Source: Shewanella sp. SG41-4 (GTDB lineage Bacteria > Pseudomonadota > Gammaproteobacteria > Enterobacterales > Shewanellaceae). From it: a DNA stretch of 35,860 nt. Location: contig NZ_JACJFI010000012.1 in NCBI RefSeq assembly GCF_014164505.1, positions 1 to 35,860 on the forward strand, given 5' to 3'. The notes beneath the pieces are model-generated. The model was not told the DNA's origin and did no database searches. It saw only the letters and a program-made list of their open reading frames with translations. The translations under genes and the position numbers were made by a program. This document shows, piece by piece, positions 1-6,983 of this stretch (within the stretch, counting starts at the first letter, position 1; each line of letters begins with the position of its first letter).

Positions 1-1
1 A

Positions 2-67
2 TGCGAGGCAATTTATGTTAGAGGGAAAGCGAGAAAGAAGTTACCCGCGCTGCTTAAAAGTGAGTAA
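2..67 (+). CDS. possible 3' tail of a truncated upstream gene
   Basis: One plus-strand frame is open from the window edge to a TAA at 65-67 and would encode about 21 residues ending in RKKLPALLKSE. A hairpin and T-run follow at 97-146, as expected after a gene. No family can be recognised from so short a tail, and another frame is also open for a similar distance, so this is only a guess that a plus-strand gene ends here. Confidence 0.2.
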   Translation, partial: CEAIYVRGKARKKLPALLKSE

Positions 68-96
68 GAATGGTTATCCTGTCGCAAAAAGGAAAA

Positions 97-146
97 ATGC
101 CGCTCACCTTAAGTGAACGGCATTAAGCATAAAATGCTCCTTTTTT
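97..146. terminator. probable bidirectional terminator
   Basis: Arms at 97-107 and 113-123 pair with one mismatch (ATGCCG/CGGCAT at the base) around a short loop. On the minus strand the hairpin is followed at once by TTTTT (93-97), so it can end the tannase transcript. On the plus strand a second small hairpin (126-130 with 134-138) is followed by six T (141-146). Confidence 0.6.
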
Positions 147-205
147 GTTTACCTCTAAATGAAGCTGTGCCCAAAACGCACTCCAGTGATGGACATCTAG
201 CGCCA

Positions 206-239
206 CAATCTAGCTCAACAATCTAGCTCAACAATCTAG
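206..239. repeat. 13-bp tandem repeat, 2.6 copies
   Basis: The unit CAATCTAGCTCAA occurs at 206-218 and 219-231, with a partial third copy (CAATCTAG) at 232-239. It lies between the terminator and the 3' end of the tannase fragment. It looks like replication-slippage sequence, with no visible function. The rest of 1-300 holds nothing else I can identify. Confidence 0.8.
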
Positions 240-300
240 GTGCGCCATGATGTGGCCCTGTTGTCATTATTACTGCGGGGGCTTATTACTCAGCTGCTCA

Positions 301-1517
301 TTATTTAGGCGTCACGCAGGTGAAGTTAGTCGCCTCTTCCATGTCGCCAGTGCCGCTATAGGTTGCCACTTTTGGGAAAGGACATAGTGGCCTAGTGCGT
401 GTTTTAGACCAGTTAGCAGGCAACTCAGTATTTTCAGAACGAACAGCAGCCTTTATGCTCTCAGGTGCTTGGCCTTGTTCAACCCACTCAACAAGTGAAT
501 CAAGCATGTCAAAGCGGTCTGTAGCCAGTCCGTTACCGCAATGGTTCATACCAGGGACTAAGTATAAGCGAGCAAACTCGTCGGCTTGATTTTCATTAAC
601 GTCCTGTAACCCTTTGTACCAATTAACCGTATCGTTAGGTGAAAATACCGCGTCAGAAGTCCCATGAACGACCATCATTTTTGCACCACGATCTCGTAAT
701 ATCGTCAGATCTGTTGGGTTTGGTGGCGTCATGAACTCCATGCCAGACTCGGTGTAAGTGTCATTAATGTTATAAATACGCTCAACATCGGTATCCATAT
801 CGAGACTCATCACATATTCATATGAGCCGAGCTCCGATGAATCGTAAGGGGTTGGTGCGGTTGAGAATATAAATGCCAATGCGCCAGGGTCTCTCATCAT
901 TGCCATGAAAAACTCCCAGCCATAATAGTCACTGGTTCCCATACCAGCGTCATAGGGGAAGTCTGAATAAATGGCTGCATCTGTATTGCTATTTCGTGGC
1001 CCAGACATAATGTTGGTCATTACTGACTTCTGCGCAGCAGTTAAACATGTGCCATCTCGGTCAGCAGAACAGGTTGGCACATCTCGAGCTAAATCAAATG
1101 CATCTTGGCAACCGTAAGTATCTTGTACCATTCCGTCGCTTGCACCATCTAGCGCGTCACATTGCTGAGCGACTTTACTTGAAACGAGTGCAAACTCTTC
1201 TTGGGTGAAGCTACTTTGTAAAGAGGTGAGTACATTGTCGGCATCAACATTCACTAGGCTTGAGTATTGCTGAATACCATAAACTTGCGAAACAGCAGCT
1301 TTGGGTAGGTTGAAACCAGGGTTACCCACTAAGAAACCATCATATAAATCGGCATAACGTGTAGCGGCAACCATGGTATGGCGTCCACCGTTTGAGCAAC
1401 CACCAAAGTAGGAGCGGTCAGGCTGTTTTCCATAGGCTGTTTCAATCAGAGATTTGGCCATTGGTGTGAGTTCGGCAACTGCATTGTAGCCATAATCTAA
1501 ACGTGCTTGAGGATCCA
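301..1517 (-). pseudogene. tannase/feruloyl esterase family protein, 3' fragment (split by IS)
   Basis: This is the C-terminal 404 residues or so of a secreted tannase/feruloyl-esterase-family alpha/beta hydrolase, a family that cleaves esters of gallate or hydroxycinnamate. Visible hallmarks are the nucleophile motif GCSNGGR (about residue 213 of the rejoined protein), the acid in HGTSDAVFSPND, and the catalytic His in MNHCGNG. The Cys beside the Ser and the Cys after the His are the disulfide pair of the family's CS-D-HC arrangement. A Cys-flanked acidic loop (CDALDGASDGMVQD) matches its calcium-binding segment. The open frame continues back into the IS as far as 1587, but those first 23 codons are IS sequence, not esterase. 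Removing the IS and one TGG copy joins this piece in frame to the 5' part at PLFGM/DPQAR. No other stop or frameshift is visible, so the break looks recent. The exact ester substrate cannot be told. Confidence 0.85.
1515..1517. repeat. target-site duplication, left copy
   Basis: CCA on the plus strand (TGG on the coding strand), matching 2748-2750. It flanks the IS exactly where the tannase frame breaks, and a 3-bp duplication is usual for IS3-group elements. Confidence 0.8.
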
Positions 1518-1525
1518 TGTTCTGG

Positions 1526-2350
1526 TCAAGTCCAACCGGACACTTTTCTAAAAGAAATTTCAAAATCAATCGGTGACTGATCAGCATTTGCCGAGTGCAG
1601 CCGTTCTACATTGTAATATTTCATATATTTCGCCACATCATCACGCATATGTTGACGAGTTGGCTGTGGTACTTTTAATAACCAATCGTGTTTCAAACTA
1701 CCAAAAAATCGCTCCACAACAGCATTGTCCCAACACGCTCCCACGTCCCCCATGCTTGCTCGGCAGTCAAATTTGGTTAATAAGCGCCGATAGCCTTTAC
1801 TGGTATATTGAGAACCTCTATCGCTATGAAACACTAAGCCCTTAGGTGGTTTTCGCAAGCTGTAAGCCTTCAAAAATGCTTTCTCAACTAAGCTTCTCGT
1901 CATGCGCTTAGAGATATGCCAGCCGACGATTCTGCGAGAATACAAATCCATTACAACTGCAAGATATAACCAACCTTCGCCAGTTTTAAGATAACTCACA
2001 TCACCTGCCCAGACTTGGTTTGGCCCTACAGGATTAAAATTCATATTAAGCAAATTATCAGCCACGCTATCACTGTGCTTACGCTTTGTGGTGACTTTAT
2101 AAGCCAGACGTTGCGTGACCACCAGTTTCAATCGCGCCATTAACTTAATAGTGCGATAACGAGTAATGCTAAACCCTTCTTTACGTAGCGCTTTAGCTAA
2201 CTCTCTACTACCTAGACTGTTTCGACTGGCTTTGAATAATGCTTTAGCTCGACGAAATAGCTCTAGAGTGTCAGCAGTGATAAGTTCACCAGGTTTTTTA
2301 AGCCAAACGTAATACGCTGACGAACTAACCTGCATCACTTTACACGCCAT
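1526..2350 (-). CDS. IS3-family transposase OrfB (catalytic domain)
   Basis: This is the DDE transposase/integrase catalytic part of the IS. In the frame starting at its first ATG (274 residues) the triad is D117 (WAGDVSYL), D177 (FHSDRGSQY) and E213 (WDNAVVERFFGSLK). The last two are separated by 35 residues, the canonical DD(35)E spacing. An HTH_21-like region precedes it. The natural product is probably an OrfAB fusion: a -1 shift at 2428-2434 adds about 26 further codons upstream and joins it to the first 87 residues of OrfA, giving about 387 residues. The stop codon lies inside the right terminal repeat, 9 bases from the element end. No disabling mutation is visible. Confidence 0.93.
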   Translation of the reverse strand: MACKVMQVSSSAYYVWLKKPGELITADTLELFRRAKALFKASRNSLGSRELAKALRKEGFSITRYRTIKLMARLKLVVTQRLAYKVTTKRKHSDSVADNLLNMNFNPVGPNQVWAGDVSYLKTGEGWLYLAVVMDLYSRRIVGWHISKRMTRSLVEKAFLKAYSLRKPPKGLVFHSDRGSQYTSKGYRRLLTKFDCRASMGDVGACWDNAVVERFFGSLKHDWLLKVPQPTRQHMRDDVAKYMKYYNVERLHSANADQSPIDFEISFRKVSGWT

Positions 2351-2394
2351 CGAAATAGGATATTTCGACTTAAGAGTATTGATAAATGAATACC

Positions 2395-2688
2395 TTACTT
2401 CATTTCTTTCGCAAAGAAGGCGCTGGCCTTTTTTAGTATTTCGCGCTCCATCAATAAGCGTTTATTCTCTTTGCGTAACAGCATAAGTTCGGTGCGTTCA
2501 TCTACAGATAATGCATCGCCTTGAGTTAGCTTTTTGTGTTTAGCCACCCAGTTATAAAGAATTTTATCTGTAATACCTAAAGACGCTGCCGCTTGCACTA
2601 TCGTGTAATTTTGTTCAAGAACCAAAGCGACAGCTTCTTGTTTAAAATCATCTGGATATTGTTTATTTATTCGTTTAGTCATATTCAC
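2395..2688 (-). CDS. IS3-family transposase OrfA (DNA-binding)
   Basis: A 97-residue protein with the HTH of the transposase_8/IS3 OrfA family: YPDDFKQEAVALVLEQNYTI, then AAASLGITDKILYNW. A heptad-like segment follows (ERTELMLLRKENKRLLMEREILKKA) that resembles the leucine zipper used for OrfA/OrfAB dimerisation. It binds the element ends and, as a free product, usually tempers transposition. It ends 44 bases before the OrfB ATG, but the frames overlap through the slippery site. The start is supported by AGGTG ahead of the ATG. Confidence 0.92.
   Translation of the reverse strand: MNMTKRINKQYPDDFKQEAVALVLEQNYTIVQAAASLGITDKILYNWVAKHKKLTQGDALSVDERTELMLLRKENKRLLMEREILKKASAFFAKEMK
2428..2434 (-). 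other. programmed -1 frameshift site A-AAA-AAG
   Basis: On the coding (minus) strand the zero-frame codons are CTA AAA AAG, which is the canonical A_AAA_AAG heptamer used by IS911 and IS150 for OrfAB synthesis. Slipping back one base leads into an open frame that continues without a stop into OrfB and resembles the usual linker of IS3 transposases. I did not identify a convincing downstream stimulatory stem-loop. Confidence 0.85.
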
Positions 2689-2747
2689 CTCAATAATGGC
2701 ATTATTATATTCCTTTATTGAAGTGTCCGGCTAATTCAACCACAACA

Positions 2748-2750
2748 CCA
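2748..2750. repeat. target-site duplication, right copy
   Basis: CCA on the plus strand, a duplicate of 1515-1517, directly abutting the outer end of the IS. Confidence 0.8.
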
Positions 2751-3264
2751 TTCCGAATAAGGGCGCAGGTGATGCGTGTCCGGTATCGGAACTGATGACC
2801 GCAAATCCTTTGTTTAGTGCGCCAGAATCTTTGCTTTCAGAAATAAGGAAGCGACCCACCGCTTTTTGCACTGAACCATCTAAGCCGCCATTGGCTTGAT
2901 AATAAAAACGGCCATTCCAGTCAGAAGGTAAACGCATTTCAAAACCAATGGCATAGTCGGCATCTCCGCCCATTCCTATGCCAGTTCTTTCGTTCATTAG
3001 CCCTTTGATTAAACAATGTGAAGGAGATGGGTAGATTTCGCCTGCGGCATATTCCACGTCACCCGCAGGGATAAGTTCTGCACTAGTGATTGTAGTATCG
3101 GCATAATTAAACTCAGTTGTTAGTGTGGCACAGCTAATAATACTCGCAGGTGTTGCGGCCTCAAGCTGTGGAACCGTTTTTGTGGATGAGTCACTGTTGC
3201 AGCCGTAAAGGGCAATACACAAAGGTGCCAAAGCTAGGGGAACCCATAGATTTTCCGTTTTCAT
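2748..3264 (-). pseudogene. tannase/feruloyl esterase family protein, 5' fragment (split by IS)
   Basis: This is the N-terminal 172 residues of the split esterase. The start has a good ribosome binding site (AAGGA, 5-6 bases before the ATG). A lipoprotein signal follows, with hydrophobic residues 8-20 and a lipobox ending at Cys22 (IALYGC), so the mature enzyme would be lipid-anchored and face the periplasm or cell surface. Further on, YQANGGLDG and GFAVISSDTGH are conserved N-terminal family segments. After PLFGM the frame enters the IS and stops 5 codons later. Rejoined to 301-1514 the protein would be about 576 residues, a normal length for the family. A 22-bp motif shared with the flavoprotein operon sits 33-54 bases upstream of the start. 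Confidence 0.85.
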
Positions 3265-3296
3265 ACTAATCCTTATTGTTTATACTTAAATAGTAG

Positions 3297-3318
3297 TACG
3301 TCAAACGTATAACATATG
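3297..3318 (-). promoter_or_regulatory. candidate operator upstream of the tannase gene (copy 1 of shared motif)
   Basis: On the minus strand this reads CATATGTTATACGTTTGACG followed by TA. It matches the motif at 4616-4637 at 19 of 22 positions. It lies 33-54 bases upstream of the ATG, where a repressor would block transcription. The ATGT-N3-AC(A/G)T half-sites resemble the short dyads bound by GntR/FadR-type regulators, and such a regulator is encoded next door at 3614-4339. Binding is inference. Confidence 0.5.
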
Positions 3319-3330
3319 GATTTATGAGGT

Positions 3331-3550
3331 AAATACTGATAAGAATTTAATGACGAAGAGGTCTCAGTTTCGAAATTGTTGGGAAATGGATCGCAGTCGG
3401 GGTTAAAAAACAGAAATTTACGCGGTTTGTGGTGAGGATAAATAGGCTGTTAGTAATATGATAAGGTCATTTAGCTGGCTTAGCTGTTGTGTATATGGGT
3501 TGAGTAATCATGCTGCAAATCTTGGTGGAATTTTGTTTGACTATGGCTGT
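3331..3550. other. intergenic, no gene seen
   Basis: Between the tannase promoter region and the gntR terminator I find no open frame with a credible ribosome binding site, no RNA-like fold and no repeat. Confidence 0.5.
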
Positions 3551-3580
3551 AAAAACAGGCTCATGAATAGACATGAACCT
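3551..3580 (-). terminator. rho-independent terminator of the GntR gene
   Basis: Arms 3557-3565 and 3572-3580 form a 9-bp stem with one G-U pair around a 6-base loop. On the minus strand the stem is followed by G and five T (3551-3555). It lies 34 bases beyond the regulator stop codon. Confidence 0.7.
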
Positions 3581-3613
3581 GCGTATAATCAAGACTGTAT
3601 GGTATAAAAAAAG

Positions 3614-4339
3614 CTATTTTTCAGTGTCTCTATAATCTTTTTCTACAATGTTAAGTCTTAGGGTAAATGCTTGTAAGTGTTCGCGCATTTCCGCCTCTGC
3701 TTGTTGGCCGTCTTGTGCAATAACCGCTTCAATAATACCGTCATGCAGGCCCGCAGGATGGACTTTGTCATGGCTAGGTTCAAATTTTGTAGTCGCATTA
3801 CTGATAACTTGTAACAGAGATTTGACGATAGCAGCTAAAAAACGATTCCCTGACATGTCAGCTAAAATATAATGTACTTTTTGACGTAAATAAACGGTAT
3901 CAGGGTAGTCTAATATGTGTTCTTCATTGCGTGATGCTTCACGCAATTTTTCTGCCATTTCTGGTGTGCAGTTTTGCGCTGCTAATTTTGCGACCATAGG
4001 TTCAATTTGTAATCGTGCCTCGCAGACTTCGGCGAATGACATTTTTTCCATGGTGAACAATTCCTGACACACATTAGTCAGTCGCTCAAATGTCATCAGT
4101 TTTACGAAAGCACCACCCATCGCACCTTGTTTAATTTCTACAAGGCCACTCGCTTCAAGTCCTTTAATTGCTTCTCGCACAACGGTGCGACTTATTTGAA
4201 ACAATTCAATGAGTTCTCGTTCAGACGGCAGTTTATCACCAGCTAAATACTTGCCTTCAAAAATAGCATTTCTTAACTGGTTTCCAATTTCATCGGAAGC
4301 TTTGATTTGTTTGACGGGGGTAAAGTTAACCAAGTTCAT
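3614..4339 (-). CDS. GntR-family transcriptional regulator, FadR (FCD) subfamily
   Basis: A 241-residue ligand-responsive regulator. Residues about 12-78 form the GntR winged helix-turn-helix (EIGNQLRNAIFEGKYLAGDKLPSERELIELFQISRTVVREAIKGLEASGLVEIKQG), and residues about 95-225 the all-helical FCD ligand domain. Its metal/ligand-type residues are visible in the order expected (QKVHYILADMSGN, then HPAGLHDGIIEAV, then MREHLQAF). FCD regulators usually sense organic acids and repress adjacent catabolic or transport genes. It sits between the tannase gene (same strand, downstream) and the flavoprotein operon (divergent). Both neighbours carry the shared 22-bp motif, and a partial copy lies ahead of this gene, so I infer that it controls all three. 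The effector is unknown; an aromatic or unsaturated acid would suit the neighbours. Confidence 0.9.
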   Translation of the reverse strand: MNLVNFTPVKQIKASDEIGNQLRNAIFEGKYLAGDKLPSERELIELFQISRTVVREAIKGLEASGLVEIKQGAMGGAFVKLMTFERLTNVCQELFTMEKMSFAEVCEARLQIEPMVAKLAAQNCTPEMAEKLREASRNEEHILDYPDTVYLRQKVHYILADMSGNRFLAAIVKSLLQVISNATTKFEPSHDKVHPAGLHDGIIEAVIAQDGQQAEAEMREHLQAFTLRLNIVEKDYRDTEK

Positions 4340-4370
4340 TGTCCTACGTTTGTTCTTGCCTATATTCTAT

Positions 4371-4386
4371 CATGCTCATACATATG
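4371..4386. promoter_or_regulatory. possible weak operator upstream of the GntR gene
   Basis: The sequence CATGCTCATACATATG, 32-47 bases upstream of the regulator ATG, shares the octamer TCATACAT with the stronger motif at 4616-4637. Its minus strand also begins CATATGT like the other two sites. Autoregulation is plausible, but the match is partial. Confidence 0.3.
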
Positions 4387-4615
4387 CTTAATAGTTTTAC
4401 TGATGAAATATCCATGTTTCTACGCCCCTATTTATGCGTTACGACGACTTATAAGTGTGTGACTTAACTCCAATTATTCGCTTTTCTGTTGATATTCATC
4501 CTGGATTTACGTCACCGTCGATGCGATGTGTAATTTTTTTGTTAGAAAGTCACAAAATTCATTTTTTTTGAGATCTACTCCATAGATGTAATAACTATCC
4601 CTTTATGAGTAATAT

Positions 4616-4637
4616 CATATGTCATACATTTAACGTA
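4616..4637 (+). promoter_or_regulatory. candidate operator upstream of the flavoprotein operon (copy 2 of shared motif)
   Basis: CATATGTCATACATTTAACG followed by TA, identical at 19 of 22 positions to the tannase-promoter copy and in the same orientation relative to transcription. It contains the dyad ATGT-CAT-ACAT. It lies about 180-200 bases upstream of the chosen start codon, so either the 5' UTR is long or the site acts from a distance. Confidence 0.5.
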
Positions 4638-4647
4638 TCGAATTTGG

Positions 4648-4662
4648 GGTTAATATTTAACC
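4648..4662. promoter_or_regulatory. perfect dyad GGTTAA-TAT-TTAACC
   Basis: A 6-3-6 perfect inverted repeat 11 bases downstream of the shared motif, in the promoter region of the flavoprotein operon. It could be a second operator. I do not recognise the protein that would bind it. The rest of the 475-base divergent region (4340-4814) shows no gene. Confidence 0.3.
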
Positions 4663-4814
4663 ATTATCATATTAAGACTTTTCCCCACTTTCTGAGCGAG
4701 CCCTACTTTTGATGCAAGTAGAACACAGTAGCTCTATACGGTTATGAGCGGGTCCAATATCGCAGTAAATGATGTTGTATCCATTGTGACGGTGGGGGCA
4801 AAAGGAGTATGACA

Positions 4815-6494
4815 ATGAGTAATAATGATTCAAACAAGCCGGAAGCAATCGATCAATACACCGCGAATGTCCTGCAAAATGGTATTTCACGACGTAGCTT
4901 TTTAACTCGTGCTGCAGTGGGTACTGGCGCAGTTGCATTTACCGGCCTAAGTGGCGGAATGGCTTCTGCTGCAACAGATGAAGCTTGCCAAAACGCAGCT
5001 AAAAGTTCAGATGGCGGCGCAACGTTAGAGTTTATGCCTAAGCCGAAACCGATTTCTGACAGACTGATCGCATCGACACAAACGTTCGATGTGGTTGTGG
5101 TTGGTGCTGGTGCTTCTGGTGTTCCTGCTGCGTTATCTGCGGCAGAAAACGGCGCTAAAGTTGCAGTATTGCAAAAACAAGCGATTGTCGTGTCTCAAGG
5201 TAACACGGGTTCAGGTATTGATTTGGCCAACAGCGACAAGGCTGCCGTAGAAGCAATGGTAAACCGTCTTATGGGTGACAGCGCTCACCGTTGCCACCCA
5301 GAACTTGTAAGAGAATGGGCGTATAACTCTGGTGAGGCGGTTTCTTGGGTGATTGATCGTGCTAAAAAAGGTGGCGCGCAAATCGTAGACCAAGGCACAA
5401 AAGTGCAACATGGTATTCATGGTGTCACTGAACATAAACTCAACTTTGTTACCTCATTTTGTGGCCCTAAGCCATATACCACCGGTGACGGCATGCGTGA
5501 TTTGGCTAAAGTGGCTGAAAAAGCGGGTGTTAAATTCTTCTTCAACATGCCTGCACAGCAACTTATCCAAGATGTATCTGGCAAAGTTATCGGTGTTATT
5601 GCCAAAGACCGTGATGGTAAGTATCACAAATACCTAGCCAAAAAAGGTGTGATTTTATCGTCTGGTGATTACCAGAATAACGAAGCGATGTGTAATTTCT
5701 TCATTCCTGATTTAAAGCATTTCGAACGCAAGCAAATGGATCGTACTGGCGACGGTTTCTCTATGGCGTACTGGGCGGGTGGCGTAATTGAACCTATTGG
5801 CCATACCAAAATGTTACACGATTTTGATGCAGGTCCTGCTTCAATGTGTGATATGCCATTCCTTGCTGTTAACCGTAAAGGTAATCGTTTCGTCAATGAA
5901 ACTGTTGAAATGTCATTGATGAATAACTACCTACGTGATGCAGAAAATGCGGGTAATTACTCTCAGGTCTTCGATTCAAATTACATGACTCAAGCTAAAG
6001 ACTGGCCTGGAAAACTGTACTCACCTGAAGAAATGAAAATCTATATGCCTGAAGATCCAGCGCCTAAGATCGGCGTGTATGCATCTCAGACAAATACCTA
6101 CTCAGCCAATACTTTGGAAGAGCTTGCAGTAAAACTTGAATGTGACCCTAAAACCTTCGTTGCCAATATTAAGCGTTATAACGAGCTTTGCAAAACAGGT
6201 AAAGATGACGATTTTGGTAAGCCTTCAGCAAAAATGCTTCCCATTGTTAAAGCTCCTTTCTATGGCATTCATCGCCGCATGCGTATCTCAACCCTTTGTT
6301 CAGGAATGCTAGTCGATAAAAATCATCAAGCACTTGATGCTGATGGCAAAAAAATTGGCGGTTTATTCGTTATCGGTAACTTAGGTGGCGGCTTCTATGG
6401 TGGCGTTGATTACCCACTGACTGTATTCGGATTGTCACTAGGGCGCTGTTATACGTTTGGCTATTTAGCCGGTAAGTACGTGGCCAAGCTATAG
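4815..6494 (+). CDS. Tat-exported FAD-dependent reductase, flavin subunit (fumarate reductase/KstD-like family)
   Basis: A 559-residue periplasmic flavoprotein. I chose the ATG at 4815 because the ribosome binding site AAAGGAG ends 7 bases before it; the upstream ATG at 4809 is only one base from the site. A twin-arginine signal (SRRSFL, R26-R27) with a likely cut after ASA near residue 53 shows export with FAD already bound. The FAD_binding_2 fold starts with VVVVGAGASGVPAA. It is followed by RFVNE and a C-terminal GGGFYGGVDYPLTVFGLSLGR segment that looks more like 3-ketosteroid dehydrogenase-type tails than fumarate reductase. In an ungapped comparison with the fumarate reductase in this window, Thr377, Glu378, Arg381, the proton donor Arg402, His504 and Arg544 are not conserved; only His365 seems to remain. 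There is no heme domain: the next gene supplies a tetraheme cytochrome, as in methacrylate-reductase-type two-subunit enzymes. It probably reduces an activated C=C bond of an unknown substrate. Confidence 0.85.
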   Translation: MSNNDSNKPEAIDQYTANVLQNGISRRSFLTRAAVGTGAVAFTGLSGGMASAATDEACQNAAKSSDGGATLEFMPKPKPISDRLIASTQTFDVVVVGAGASGVPAALSAAENGAKVAVLQKQAIVVSQGNTGSGIDLANSDKAAVEAMVNRLMGDSAHRCHPELVREWAYNSGEAVSWVIDRAKKGGAQIVDQGTKVQHGIHGVTEHKLNFVTSFCGPKPYTTGDGMRDLAKVAEKAGVKFFFNMPAQQLIQDVSGKVIGVIAKDRDGKYHKYLAKKGVILSSGDYQNNEAMCNFFIPDLKHFERKQMDRTGDGFSMAYWAGGVIEPIGHTKMLHDFDAGPASMCDMPFLAVNRKGNRFVNETVEMSLMNNYLRDAENAGNYSQVFDSNYMTQAKDWPGKLYSPEEMKIYMPEDPAPKIGVYASQTNTYSANTLEELAVKLECDPKTFVANIKRYNELCKTGKDDDFGKPSAKMLPIVKAPFYGIHRRMRISTLCSGMLVDKNHQALDADGKKIGGLFVIGNLGGGFYGGVDYPLTVFGLSLGRCYTFGYLAGKYVAKL

Positions 6495-6561
6495 GGCGTA
6501 AAGACAGTTAAATGGATGCCCGACGTTTGGCACCTTCCCCAATGAATAATGGAATAACACA

Positions 6562-6918
6562 ATGAAGAAATTAACACTGCGCAACACCTTGCTTTGCCTT
6601 GCATTGAGCTTTTTCGCAAGTACTGCAATGGCTGACAATACTACCTTATTGGATCAAACTCATGCGGCTAAAGGACTTAAATGTGCTAGCTGCCATGGTA
6701 AAGCTGAAACGCGTGAGCCTGTGACTATGTCTAAGTGCGTGACATGCCACAACACTAAAAAGCTAGCCGCTAAAACCAAGGATGTTAAGCCAACAAACCC
6801 ACATGAAAATCGCCATTTTGGCACCGAAACCGACTGCGTTAAATGTCACAACGTACACCAAAAGTCAGAAAACTACTGTGGTAGCTGCCACCTTCGTTTT
6901 GACTTTGTTGTGCCATAA
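6562..6918 (+). CDS. small periplasmic tetraheme cytochrome c, electron-donor subunit of the flavoprotein
   Basis: A 118-residue precursor with a Sec signal (cut after AMA, residue 24). It has four heme-attachment motifs: CASCH (41-45), CVTCH (59-63), CVKCH (92-96) and CGSCH (106-110). Exactly four other histidines exist (H34, H81, H85, H99), the number needed for bis-His ligation of all four hemes. It resembles the N-terminal heme domain of flavocytochrome c fumarate reductase made as a separate polypeptide. It starts 67 bases after the flavoprotein stop with no terminator between, so the two are very likely co-transcribed. It would accept electrons from a CymA-type quinol dehydrogenase and pass them to the FAD (family knowledge, not shown here). 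Confidence 0.9.
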   Translation: MKKLTLRNTLLCLALSFFASTAMADNTTLLDQTHAAKGLKCASCHGKAETREPVTMSKCVTCHNTKKLAAKTKDVKPTNPHENRHFGTETDCVKCHNVHQKSENYCGSCHLRFDFVVP

Positions 6919-6983
6919 GTCGGCCATTTGGCACCTTAATATCTCGACCACAAGAAAAGTTAACAATAATTAGGATGAGAAAA

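Larger units (their letters stand above)
1518..2747 (-). mobile_element. complete IS3-family insertion sequence, 1230 bp
   Basis: The ends are imperfect inverted repeats of about 27-28 bp (1518-1545 and the complement of 2721-2747). Both start TGTT and share TGG near the tip and CCGGACACTT at the inner end. The element begins with TG, ends with CA and is flanked by 3-bp duplications. It carries orfA and orfB in overlapping frames with a -1 slippery site between them. Everything needed for transposition appears intact: HTH, leucine-zipper-like region, DD(35)E catalytic residues and frameshift site. Length and layout are typical of the IS3 family. I cannot name the specific element without a database search. 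Confidence 0.92.

Noticed and set aside
1518..1587. N-terminal 23 codons of the distal tannase ORF as a genuine protein start
   Set aside because: These codons lie inside the IS terminal region and are antisense or out of frame to the transposase end; they do not belong to the esterase.
4672..4938. 88-residue minus-strand open frame overlapping the flavoprotein start
   Set aside because: It is antisense to the ribosome binding site and Tat signal of a well-supported gene and has no family features.
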